Positions 49,612-59,100 of a stretch of 64,000 bases of DNA are shown here, in pieces (within the stretch, counting starts at the first letter, position 1; the number at the start of each line of letters is the position of its first letter). The stretch is from Bacteroidales bacterium. GTDB taxonomy: Bacteria; Bacteroidota; Bacteroidia; Bacteroidales; UBA1715. The translations under genes and the position numbers were made by a program. The stretch is taken from assembly GCA_017516865.1 (NCBI GenBank), contig JAFXAU010000031.1, positions 248,001 through 312,000 on the forward strand. The letters run 5' to 3'. A model generated the notes under the pieces. It worked only from the letters and a program-made list of their open reading frames with translations. It was not told the DNA's origin and ran no database searches.

Positions 49612-50625
49612 ATGAAACGTGTTTTCCATTCCAACATACCGATTTTTCTGCCACAACTGGCTTGTCCGCACCAGTGCATTTTCTGTAACCAGAACCATAT
49701 CAGTTCGCAGAACGACGTGCCTACGCCACGTGAAGCTCGCACGATTATAGAACGGAATTTGGCGACAATTCCTCGAAACTACGACATTCAAATTGCGTTT
49801 TTCGGCGGAAGTTTCACCTGCTTGCCATTGAAAATACAGGAATCGTATCTACAAGTGGCACAACCGTTTATAGAAAATGGGAGCGTTTCGGGAATCAGAA
49901 TCTCAACCCGTCCCGACTACATCGACGACGATATTCTCCGTATGCTCAAACGGTACCACGTAACCGACATAGAACTCGGGGCACAGTCAACCAACGACGA
50001 GGTTTTGAGAAAATCGGGACGCGGACACGACCGAAACGCAATACAAAACGCAGCAGAAAAAATCAACGCCTACGGCTTCCAACTCGGACTGCAAATGATG
50101 CTCGGTCTGCCAGGCGACACGCTCGAAAATTCCCTGCAAACTGCCCGCGACATTATTTCCTTGGGAGCAAAAACAACCCGAATCTACCCCACCTTGGTCG
50201 TTGCCGACACGCCATTGGCAAAACTCTACGAACAAGGCAAATACACGCCGCTCTCGCTCGAACAAGCCGTGGAATGGACAAGCAGAATCTACACACTTTT
50301 CGTCGAAAACAACGTCACCGTTCTGAAAGTGGGACTGCACCCGAACAAAGATTTCACGTCGAATAAATATCTTTTGGCAGGACCATTCCATCCGTCTTTC
50401 AAAGAATTAGTGCTTTCAAACATTTGGAAAGAACGACTCAAACCGATGATGCAAGAAAATTGCGCAAATCAAAATATTACCATCTTTGTCTCAGAAAATG
50501 AATTACATAACGCCATTGGCTACAATTCGCAAAACCGTAACGAATTGCTCAAAACATATAAGAATGTGATACTCAGCACAGATTCCGCATTACAAGACTA
50601 TGAGTACACCTATTGCCATAATTGA
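49612..50625 (+). CDS. Radical SAM protein, Elp3/HemN-like core
   Basis: 337 aa. Cluster motif ACPHQCIFCNQNHIS (CxxxCxxC), then IAFFGGSFTCLPLKIQESYL, ISTRPDYIDDDILRMLKRYHV and LGLQMMLGLPGDTLENSLQTAR, the barrel strands of Elp3-type radical SAM enzymes. Unlike Elp3 there is no acetyltransferase domain. Similar stand-alone proteins occur in Clostridia. The next gene, a GME-fold protein, overlaps its end by 26 nt, so the two are cotranslated; a joint reaction is likely but unknown. Confidence 0.85.
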   Translation: MKRVFHSNIPIFLPQLACPHQCIFCNQNHISSQNDVPTPREARTIIERNLATIPRNYDIQIAFFGGSFTCLPLKIQESYLQVAQPFIENGSVSGIRISTRPDYIDDDILRMLKRYHVTDIELGAQSTNDEVLRKSGRGHDRNAIQNAAEKINAYGFQLGLQMMLGLPGDTLENSLQTARDIISLGAKTTRIYPTLVVADTPLAKLYEQGKYTPLSLEQAVEWTSRIYTLFVENNVTVLKVGLHPNKDFTSNKYLLAGPFHPSFKELVLSNIWKERLKPMMQENCANQNITIFVSENELHNAIGYNSQNRNELLKTYKNVILSTDSALQDYEYTYCHN

Positions 50626-51283
50626 CGCACGCAGTCCGCGGCAAGCAATTGAAACGCTCGCCAAGCGGTTCACGGTGGTTCCGTTTCTGTCGGAAAACTG
50701 CACCTACGAGGCCGTCGCAGGTCACCCCGACGTGTTCATTTCACAAGGCGATACGACCGTCGTAGCACCCAATACGCCAGAAAACATCCTGAAACATCTT
50801 CCGCAGTTTCAATTCGGCAAAACGCCAGTGGGGAGCAGCTTGCAGGATTCCACGCCATACAATTGTGTAGTCACCGAGACATACATTATTCACAAGCAAG
50901 GATTTACCGACCCGAAAATAATCGAACTCAATCCGTACAAAACCTATATTTCCGTGCCACAGGCATATACACGTTGCAATCTTATAGAAATCACGAAAAA
51001 CACATTCATCACCTCCGACAAGGGAATTTACAACACGCTGACACAAAACGACTTAGAATGTATGTTCGTCACCCCAGAAGGCATACAACTGCCACCTTAC
51101 AAATACGGTTTCATTGGCGGCTGTATGGGGAAGTTCGAGAACACAATCTTCATAAACGGTTCGCTTTCAAGCCATTCCGAAGGCGACAAAATTCGTACAT
51201 TTATCGAAAAACATTCTTTAGAATTAGTGGAACTCCACGACGGAAGTTTATATGACGGAGGAGGAATCCTTTTCCACCAATGA
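50600..51283 (+). CDS. GME-fold protein (DUF6873-like)
   Basis: 227 aa. The text resembles guanidino-group-modifying (GME/pentein) enzymes: KQGFTDPKIIELNPYKTYISVPQAYTRCNLIEITKNTFITSDKGI and FIGGCMGKFENTIFINGSLSSHSEGDKI, with a possible C-terminal Gly-rich loop (DGSLYDGGGILFHQ). I place it near the DUF6873 family by memory only. It overlaps the radical SAM gene by 26 nt in a different frame, a strong sign of cooperation. Catalytic Cys/His/Asp assignment is not secure. Confidence 0.72.
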   Translation: MSTPIAIIDARSPRQAIETLAKRFTVVPFLSENCTYEAVAGHPDVFISQGDTTVVAPNTPENILKHLPQFQFGKTPVGSSLQDSTPYNCVVTETYIIHKQGFTDPKIIELNPYKTYISVPQAYTRCNLIEITKNTFITSDKGIYNTLTQNDLECMFVTPEGIQLPPYKYGFIGGCMGKFENTIFINGSLSSHSEGDKIRTFIEKHSLELVELHDGSLYDGGGILFHQ

Positions 51284-51372
51284 TACGTCAAACATTTTGG
51301 AGATAATTTATAATGTAAATTGTACTTTGTGCATTTTCCCATACGAAAAACATTTTTCAATCGTTCTTTTAT

Positions 51373-51380
51373 TATTTTTG
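51373..51380 (+). promoter_or_regulatory. Bacteroidota -7 element (TATTTTTG) before the DsbD-like gene
   Basis: Exact TAnnTTTG, 15 nt before the start codon at 51396. Confidence 0.6.
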
Positions 51381-51395
51381 TACAAAGTTGAATAA

Positions 51396-53462
51396 ATGAA
51401 AGCACTAAAAATATTTATATTCATATTCCTTTTCCCCTTTCTTGCGGCATCCCAGACTGCGGACTGGAAAATTTCCTATTCCACGGAAAAAGTCATTAAA
51501 AACCATTTCGAAATTGAGATGCTTATAACGATTCCACAAGACTTCCACATGTACAGTTTCGACCAAGTCCCTGGCGGTCCAATTGCGGCAAAAGTTGACT
51601 TTGAACTTCCTGACGGAATTGAAAAAGTTGGTGGATTAGTCGTTCGTCGAGGCGTAGTTGAGGAATACTTTGATGATATTTTCGGGATAAACATTCGTCA
51701 ATTTAACAAACAGACACTTTGGGCACAAGATTTCAAAGTAACCAAAGATATTGAACCAAGTGAAATAAAAGTAACGTATAGCTATCAACTCTGCAAGGAC
51801 GACGGATATTGTCTGAACCCGTTTCCAGAGGAATTTACGGTGCAAATCCCAGCATATACAATACAGAAAAAGGTTGAAGAAGTTTCCGAAAAGAAAGCAG
51901 AACAAATCAACACAACTAAAGTCGATACAATCGTTGAACAGACAGAAAATCAAGACTCTGCATTAGTTTCAGATACGCTCAGTACAATTGAAGAAACGAT
52001 TACGCAACAAGAAGAAATGCCACAAACGGAATCCCGCTCTTTGTGGATGATTTTCCTATTGGGGTTCTTGGGTGGAATCCTCGCGTTCCTTACTCCATGC
52101 ATATTTCCAATGGTTCCAATGACAGTGAGCATGTTCTTGAAACGCGACAAACAACACGCCCTCCGCGACGTGCTAATTTATGGATTGTCGATAGTGGTGA
52201 TTTTCGTCGTACTTGGTTTGTGCATTACGTTGCTTTTCGGCGTTGACGCGCTCAACAAACTTTCCACAAGTCCGGCGTTCAATATGGTGTTCTTCTTTGT
52301 GTTCGTCATTTTTGCCATCTCGTTTTTCGGGGTATTTGAACTTATGTTGCCGACAAGTTGGATAAACTATTTCGACCAAAAAGCCGACTCTTCGAAAGGA
52401 TTTATGAGTATATTCTTTATGGCGTTCACGTTGGTTTTGGTGTCATTCTCCTGCACGGCCATGATAATTGGGACATTACTTGTGGAATCTGTCGTTTCGG
52501 GCTCTCTCATAGGACCAATGGTGGGAATGTTGGGGTTTGCTGTTGCACTTTCACTTCCATTCATCGTATTCGCCGCCATGCCATCGCTCCTTTCTTCGCT
52601 TGCAAAATCGGGCGATTGGATGAACGACATTAAAATCTCGTTGGGCTTCATTGAATTAGGTTTCGCAATGAAATTCATTTCCAAAGCCGATTTAGTTGCT
52701 GGCTGGGGAATATTGCCACGCGATTTATATATCGGTATTTGGATTTTGTTATCAATAATATGGGGATTGTGCATTCTTCGCGTGATTTGTTTAGGTCACT
52801 GCACACGAAAGCCGTTGTCAAAACAACGAATCGGATTTGCGGCGCTTATTTTCGCATTCACAATCTATCTTATCCCAGGATTTCTCGGGAAGCCACTTGA
52901 CCTCATCAGCGGCTGGCTTCCGCCAATGAACACGCAACACATTAATATTCTGTCGGATACGGAAGAAACGAATGTAAACACGAATAAAAAATACGCCGAT
53001 TTATTCCACTCGCCATACGGGATTGACGGCTACTACGATTACGAAGAAGGACTGGCGCACGCAAAAGCCGAAAACAAACCTATTTTATTGGATTTCACAG
53101 GTTTAGGTTGTGAAAACTGTCGAAAAATAGAAATGAACGTTTGGGCAAAACCCGAAATTCTCGAAATTATAAAAAACGACTACGTGCTGATTTCGCTTTA
53201 TCTTGATTCCCGCGAACCACTTGACAGTTCGCTTGTCCGTGAAGAACAATACGGAGGCAAAACATACAAAATCAGAACCATTGGCGAACATTGGAGCATT
53301 TTTATGATGAAAAACTACCACGGTCTTATGCAGCCATACTACGTTTTGCTTTCGCCTGACGGGGAAAAACTCTGTGAGCCAATCACATACGATGAAGCAA
53401 AAGATGTAGAAAAATACAAGAAGTTTCTTGATACTGGATTAGAAAAAATGAAAGAGAAATGA
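51396..53462 (+). CDS. dsbD: DsbD-like thiol:disulfide interchange protein
   Basis: 688 aa. Signal peptide (IFIFLFPFLAASQ). An N-terminal DsbD-alpha-like domain follows (FHMYSFDQVPGGPIAAKVDFELPDG, YSYQLCKDDGYCLNPF with Cys pair). About eight membrane helices come next (FLLGFLGGILAFLTPCIFPMVPMTVSMF holds the first transmembrane cysteine; VSFSCTAMIIGTLL the second). The C-terminal thioredoxin-like domain has LLDFTGLGCENCRKIEMNVW. It brings electrons from cytosolic thioredoxin to periplasmic proteins, including cytochrome c maturation. Overlaps the beta-flower gene by 4 nt. Confidence 0.92.
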   Translation: MKALKIFIFIFLFPFLAASQTADWKISYSTEKVIKNHFEIEMLITIPQDFHMYSFDQVPGGPIAAKVDFELPDGIEKVGGLVVRRGVVEEYFDDIFGINIRQFNKQTLWAQDFKVTKDIEPSEIKVTYSYQLCKDDGYCLNPFPEEFTVQIPAYTIQKKVEEVSEKKAEQINTTKVDTIVEQTENQDSALVSDTLSTIEETITQQEEMPQTESRSLWMIFLLGFLGGILAFLTPCIFPMVPMTVSMFLKRDKQHALRDVLIYGLSIVVIFVVLGLCITLLFGVDALNKLSTSPAFNMVFFFVFVIFAISFFGVFELMLPTSWINYFDQKADSSKGFMSIFFMAFTLVLVSFSCTAMIIGTLLVESVVSGSLIGPMVGMLGFAVALSLPFIVFAAMPSLLSSLAKSGDWMNDIKISLGFIELGFAMKFISKADLVAGWGILPRDLYIGIWILLSIIWGLCILRVICLGHCTRKPLSKQRIGFAALIFAFTIYLIPGFLGKPLDLISGWLPPMNTQHINILSDTEETNVNTNKKYADLFHSPYGIDGYYDYEEGLAHAKAENKPILLDFTGLGCENCRKIEMNVWAKPEILEIIKNDYVLISLYLDSREPLDSSLVREEQYGGKTYKIRTIGEHWSIFMMKNYHGLMQPYYVLLSPDGEKLCEPITYDEAKDVEKYKKFLDTGLEKMKEK

Positions 53463-53950
53463 AAAAATTTTTTTTACAAATTATATTAATTGTCATGGGT
53501 TTATCTTTCTTAAATTCCTCAAGTCCAAGTACTTGCAAGGTTCATAAGGGTACGTCAACTTATAGTAGCGACGTTATCTGCAACCTTAAAGATAGTAAAA
53601 TATACAAAGGTGATTCTTCCTATTCCAGCGACGTACTTGTAACTATCAGAGACAAAAAGATTTACGAAGGTAATTCCTCGTATAGCAGCGACGTACTTTA
53701 CACTATTTCCGATGGAAAAGTTTACAAAGGAAACTCCAGTTACAGCAGCGACGTAGTTTGCACAATTCGCAACGGAAAAATGTACAAAGGTAACTCCTCG
53801 TATTCGAGCGATATTATTTGCAATTGGAAAGAGGGCAAAGTTTATGAAGGTACGTCGTCCTATTCAAGCGACGTTCTTTACACAATAAGCGACAACGTAA
53901 ACATTGCCGAATTTATAGCAATCTGGCACGTGGTGAATTATGTATATTAG
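53459..53950 (+). CDS. 5-fold beta-flower-type repeat protein, secreted
   Basis: 163 aa. N-terminal signal-like stretch (FFLQIILIVMGLSFLNSS), then six tandem 20-residue repeats at residues 27-146, each of the form K-[IVM]-Y-[KE]-G-x-S-[ST]-Y-S-S-D-[VI]-[LIV]-x-x-[IW]-x-[DN]-[GNK]. This matches the pattern of 5-fold beta-flower proteins, where short beta repeats close into a ring; six copies are visible here. The ATGA overlap with the DsbD-like gene implies coupled translation. Function is unknown; a periplasmic or outer surface location is expected. Confidence 0.8.
   Translation: MKKFFLQIILIVMGLSFLNSSSPSTCKVHKGTSTYSSDVICNLKDSKIYKGDSSYSSDVLVTIRDKKIYEGNSSYSSDVLYTISDGKVYKGNSSYSSDVVCTIRNGKMYKGNSSYSSDIICNWKEGKVYEGTSSYSSDVLYTISDNVNIAEFIAIWHVVNYVY
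53537..53896 (+). repeat. Six tandem 60-bp coding repeats
   Basis: Units begin at 53537, 53597, 53657, 53717, 53777 and 53837, each 60 bp and in frame. Best conserved is the SSYSSD block. DNA copies differ at many third codon positions while protein text is kept, so the array is old and under selection rather than a fresh slippage. Confidence 0.9.
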
Positions 53951-53954
53951 AAAC

Positions 53955-55136
53955 TTACTTCTCCACCTTCAGTAGCTCGTACATTTTATGTACCTTGTCT
54001 TTAGCTTCTTCGATTGACTCGCCACGAGCCAATAGTACCGCCATTCTGCGATGTTCGTGCACCTCGGGTTTTCCGAAAATTCGCATTTGTGTGTCTGGAA
54101 TAGCCAAAACCTCTTCCAAATTACTGAATTTTACATTGTTACTGTCACCTGTAACTACAACCGCCTTTGATGCCGACGGTCCATGAAACGCTATATTCGG
54201 AATAGGAAGTCCTAAAATAGCTCGAACATGAAGTGCAAATTCCGACAAATCCTGCGAAATCATTGTAACCATCCCCGTATCGTGCGGACGTGGAGAGACT
54301 TCGCTGAAAATAACCTCGTCGCCTTTCACGAACATTTCCACGCCGAAAATACCCCGACCTCCAAGTGCGTCAGTAATTTTCTTAGCCATTTCCTGTGCTT
54401 TCGCCAACGCATTTGGCGTCATAGGCTGTGGTTGCCATGATTCCTGATAATCACCGTCTTTCTGCCAATGACCAATAGGATTCAAGAAACTTGTTCCATC
54501 TTTATGACGTACGGTCAACAAAGTAATTTCGTAGTCAAATTTGACAAATGCTTCCACAATCACCTTTCCCGCACCGGCACGACCACCAGCCTGCGAGATT
54601 TCCCACGATTTATCTATGTCGGCTTCGGTTTTTACTACGCTCTGTCCGTGTCCTGACGAACTCATAATTGGCTTTACCACGCAAGGAATTCCTATTTTTT
54701 GAATAGCCTCGCGATATTCCTGATAATTTGCGGCGAACTGGTACTGCGAGGTTTTCAATCCTAGTTCCTCAGCGGCAAGACGACGGATACCTTCACGATT
54801 CATAGTCAAGAATGTCGCACGCGCTGTCGGTATCACATTGAAACCTTCTTTTTCGAGTTCCACTAAGGTCGGCGTGGCAATAGCCTCGACTTCGGGAATA
54901 ATGTAATCAGGTTTTTCAGCATAAATAATTTCGCGCAATTTCTGACCGTCCAACATCGAAATCACGTACGACTTATGAGCAACTTGCATTGCCGGTGCAT
55001 TCTCATATCTGTCGACAGCAACAACCTGTATTCCAAGACGTTGTAATTCTATCGCAACTTCTTTTCCTAATTCACCCGAACCACAAAGCAAGGCTTTTTT
55101 ACCATCTTCTTTGTATATTGTACCAAATTTTTCCAT
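53955..55136 (-). CDS. purT: Formate-dependent phosphoribosylglycinamide formyltransferase
   Basis: 393 aa from the ATG at 55136, chosen because the -7 box at 55157-55164 lies between it and the more upstream in-frame ATG at 55196. ATP-grasp fold: [87 protein letters not shown]. PurT uses formate and ATP to make formyl-GAR, bypassing folate-dependent PurN. Single gene, ends convergent with the beta-flower gene 4 nt away. Confidence 0.94.
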   Translation of the reverse strand: MEKFGTIYKEDGKKALLCGSGELGKEVAIELQRLGIQVVAVDRYENAPAMQVAHKSYVISMLDGQKLREIIYAEKPDYIIPEVEAIATPTLVELEKEGFNVIPTARATFLTMNREGIRRLAAEELGLKTSQYQFAANYQEYREAIQKIGIPCVVKPIMSSSGHGQSVVKTEADIDKSWEISQAGGRAGAGKVIVEAFVKFDYEITLLTVRHKDGTSFLNPIGHWQKDGDYQESWQPQPMTPNALAKAQEMAKKITDALGGRGIFGVEMFVKGDEVIFSEVSPRPHDTGMVTMISQDLSEFALHVRAILGLPIPNIAFHGPSASKAVVVTGDSNNVKFSNLEEVLAIPDTQMRIFGKPEVHEHRRMAVLLARGESIEEAKDKVHKMYELLKVEK

Positions 55137-55156
55137 ATCACACTTTTTTAGACAAC

Positions 55157-55164
55157 CAAAAATA
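55157..55164 (-). promoter_or_regulatory. Bacteroidota -7 element (TATTTTTG) for purT
   Basis: Exact TAnnTTTG on the minus strand. Transcription would begin near 55150, 14 nt before the start codon at 55136. Confidence 0.6.
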
Positions 55165-55291
55165 AAAAATACCTGTCGTACATTTTTAAAATTCATAAAG
55201 AAGATATTGACAATTTGCGGTTAATTTTGAGAACGAGAACAAAAAATCTATTTTGTTCATAACTTGTAAATCTTATACGTCGTCTTTTTTT

Positions 55292-55324
55292 GGTTCAAAA
55301 CAAAAAATCTTGGAAATTTGAACC
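55292..55324 (+). promoter_or_regulatory. Leader hairpin directly before prmA
   Basis: GGTTCAAA and TTTGAACC, perfect 8-bp arms with a 17-nt loop, ending 3 nt before the prmA start codon at 55328. A folded hairpin would cover the ribosome entry site. Confidence 0.4.
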
Positions 55325-55327
55325 GAT

Positions 55328-56167
55328 ATGGAATATTGTGAATTTCAAACTGCGACTCGGGGACTTTCCGAAGAAAAGAAAGACATGCTTACGGCAATTC
55401 TTTCCGACTTCGGCTTTGAAAGTTTTTACGAAGAAAATGGTTTATATAATGCTTATATTCAGCAAAATAGCTTTACAGAAACTGCATTTCAAACAACAAT
55501 GTCCGACGCAGAACGATTCCTTGGGAAATTACAATTCTCCATCGCCGAAATTCCATCCACGAACTGGAACCAGACATGGGAAAACACCTTTGATTCTATT
55601 CGAATAAGTGACGAAATTCTTATAAAAACTTCCACTTCGAACAATACTGATACTGCAAAACACACAATTGTCATCAATCCGAGAATGGCATTCGGTTCGG
55701 GGACACACGAAACCACATCACTCATTTTGCAAGCGATGAAAGACATTGATTTTGACGGGAAAACCGTCGCCGACTGTGGTTGCGGGACAGGCATTCTTGC
55801 TATTTTCGCGTCAATGCTCGGTGCAAAAAACATTATTGCTTTCGACTACGACAAATGTAGCGTTGACAACTCCATAGAAAACATAGAATTAAACAACATT
55901 CACAATATTTCAGTTTTTCATTCGTCTTTTGAAATAATGGAAAACAAAAAATTCGACATCATTCTGGCGAACATCACCCGAAACATTCTTGTCGAAAATA
56001 TAAAACAACTTACCAAGTCGCTTAATCCCGACGGCATATTGATTGCAAGCGGATTCTACAGCGACGACATAGAAATAATACGAAAAAATGCCGAATCGAC
56101 CGGACTTACATTCGTCGGTTCACAAACAAAAAATAATTGGTCAATAACAACATTTATACATAAATAA
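55328..56167 (+). CDS. prmA: Ribosomal protein L11 methyltransferase
   Basis: 279 aa. SAM-binding domain with AFGSGTHETTSLILQAM, TVADCGCGTGILAIFASMLGA, IIAFDYDKCSVDNSIENIELN and the ANITRNIL motif (asparagine-containing stretch at the active site). An N-terminal L11-recognition domain (~110 residues) precedes it. Trimethylates the N-terminus and lysines of L11. It ends 2 nt before the large 1530-aa protein, so the two share a transcript. Confidence 0.93.
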   Translation: MEYCEFQTATRGLSEEKKDMLTAILSDFGFESFYEENGLYNAYIQQNSFTETAFQTTMSDAERFLGKLQFSIAEIPSTNWNQTWENTFDSIRISDEILIKTSTSNNTDTAKHTIVINPRMAFGSGTHETTSLILQAMKDIDFDGKTVADCGCGTGILAIFASMLGAKNIIAFDYDKCSVDNSIENIELNNIHNISVFHSSFEIMENKKFDIILANITRNILVENIKQLTKSLNPDGILIASGFYSDDIEIIRKNAESTGLTFVGSQTKNNWSITTFIHK

Positions 56168-56169
56168 AT

Positions 56170-59100
56170 ATGAAGACACATTTTCAAAAAATCGTTCTTG
56201 TTTGCACGTTCTTATGCACTTGTCTACTTTCGAACGCCCAAATCAAACAATTTGCAGATGATGAAGTCCAATATATTCAACAATTGGAGCAATTCTTCTC
56301 TAATTCTGCCCAAAGTCAGGATTTGCTGAAATATTTGAAACAGTTCAAAAAATACTGGGAATCGGGAGCTATTGACAGAGACGAAAAAAGCCGTATTGTG
56401 GAAACTTCCAATGCATTGTTGAAGAAATACGGGAAACCAAGTCCACATTTCTACAACTATCTGCAAACGGTGGAATTGTTTTTCAACACCGACCATCCGA
56501 CTGCCAGCTACCACGCGTGGAATGAGGCTTATAGGTATTTATTGAAATCAAAAACGCTGAATGCCGCCGACAAATTTTGTAAAGGAACGCTTTCGCTTCT
56601 TTCGGAACATGAATTGTACACCTCGTCAACCGTGACATGGAAATTGATGCGCGTAAAATCTTTCAACTACAAATTTGACAACAACAACGTAAGAATCACC
56701 CTTCCTCCGACCGACTTGCAATGTACATCGGCAGGAAACTCATTCATCATCCACCTTGCAAGCGGCTACTTCCTGCCTTTTGAAAACATCTGGGTTGGCG
56801 ACGGTGGAAAAGTTTTCTGGGAACGTTCGCATCTCAGTAGCGAATCTATTTATGCCGAATTGAGCAACTACAAAATAGACATGACCAAATATACCTACAA
56901 GGCTGACTCTGTTTGGTTCTACAACGACATGTACTACTCCGACAAAATTCTCGGTTCTCTCGAAGACAAGACCATGGCAGAGACAAGCGTAAACGAAATA
57001 TCGTACCCACGCTTTAAATCGTACCAAAACATCTTCATTATAAAAGATATTTATCCAGGCATCGACTACAAAGGCGGTTTCAGTATGAACGGTGCGAAAT
57101 TCATCGGTTCGGGAACTGTAGAAGAACCTGCTACGTTGGACTTCCGCAACAACGGGAAAAAAATCTTCAAAACTTCTTCTATCGGATATACATTCCAAAA
57201 AGAAAGCATCAGTAGCCGTAATGCCGCAGTCAGCATCTACATCGATGCCGATTCAATTTACCACCCAGGATTGTTGTTCCGTTACAACGTGGCGACAAGA
57301 ACTGTAAACCTTATCCGTAACGGCGATACGGAAAACATGAGCCGAAGCCCCTACTTCAACTCATACCACATGCTCGATATGGATTTCCAACAACTGACAT
57401 GGCAAATCGACAATCCGGAAATGAAAATGGGCGGTCTCGAAGGAACAAATCTCAGTAAAGCTTCTTTTGAATCATCAAACTATTTCCGTAAAGCACGCTA
57501 CCAGGAAATCGGCATGTACAATCAAATTCACCCGCTTTTAGCCCTTCGGAAATTGAGCAAAGAAAAAAACACGGAAACTCTGACCGTGAAAGAATATGCA
57601 ATGTATATGAGAATGCCCGAACCCGACGCCGTGCATCTATGCTTGGACCTTTCGTTCCGTGGTATGATTACGTTTGATTCAAAAACAAACACTTTGCAAA
57701 TTAAAAAACGTACATACGAATATCTTGACGCAGTTGTCGGTAAAATTGACTACGACGTAATCCGTTTCGATTCGGAACACGATATGAAAGGCATGGCAAA
57801 TGCTACGTTGGATTTGACGACGAAAGACCTCAACATGGTCGGTGTTTCAAAGATACAAGTATCAGATTCTCAGAATGTTGTATTCTATCCTCGAGGCAGT
57901 CAGCTTACAATGTCGAAAAACAGAGACTTCCAGTTTGACGGCGTAATAGAAGCTGGACTTTTCACGTTCTACGGCCGTGGTTTCGACTTTAACTACGAGA
58001 ACTTTAAAATCAATCTGCAAAACGTTGATTCTTTGAAGATTAAAGTAAAGAGTTTCAAAGAAAATCAATATGGTATAAAGGATTATGTACAAATTAAAAA
58101 CTCTATAGAACACGTAACAGGTGATATTTTGATCGACGACCCGAACAACAAATCAAGTATCAAAGATTTCCCACAATATCCTATTTTCAATAGTAAACAA
58201 ACTTCATACGTATACTACGACTATCCAAGCATTTACAATAAAGTATACGACCGAAATAAATTCTACTACAAAGTCGATCCGTTCTCAATTGACAGCGTAA
58301 ACGACTTCTCAACCGACGCCTTGTTCTTTGAAGGTGAGTTGATTTCTGCCGACATTTTCGAAAACATTCGCGAAAAAATTGTCGTGCGTCCTGATTATTC
58401 TTTTGGTTTTGTTCGTGTAACGGGAAAAACTGGATATAAAACCTACAAAGGGAAAGGCACTTTCACCGATACGATTGATTTGAGTTTCAAAGGATTGCGT
58501 GGATTCGGAACGTTAGATTACTTAAATGCAAAATCAATTTCGAACCCGAAAGGATTCACTTTCTTCCCTGATTCCACCAACGGTCTTGCAACAAATTTCA
58601 CCATTAAACAACAAAGTGCCGCACAGGGAACTGAATCCCCGAGCGTAAAAGGCGAAGACATCAAAATTCATTGGGAACCATACGAAAACAGACTGATGGC
58701 TGCCGAAACCGGCAAAGTATTCAAAATGTACGGCGACACAACCACATTGGCAGGTGGTTTGATATACGGGCCGAACGGACTTGGTGGATGGGGTAAATAT
58801 ACCTTCAGCGAAGCAATAATCACCTCGCAAAAATTTGAGTTCAAAGAAAAAATCGTCAACGCCGATTCTGCCGACTTTGACTTGAAGACACAAGGCGGAG
58901 CTTTAGATGAAATGGCATTCAAAACGAAAAATGTAAAGGCCAATATCGATTTCACAACTCAAAAAGCAAACTTTACATCGAACGACAAGCTTTCGTTGGT
59001 TCAATTGCCTAAAAATATGTATGTCTGCTATTTAACCAAATTTACTTGGGACATGAAGACTAAACAAATCGCATTAGGCGACCCGAAAGACATGAATACA

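Noticed and set aside
53537..53896. CRISPR-like array
   Set aside because: The 60-bp units are contiguous with no spacers, in frame, and encode the beta-flower repeats.
55137..55196. Longer N-terminus of PurT (ATG at 55196)
   Set aside because: The extra 20 residues do not resemble PurT and the promoter lies within this stretch.
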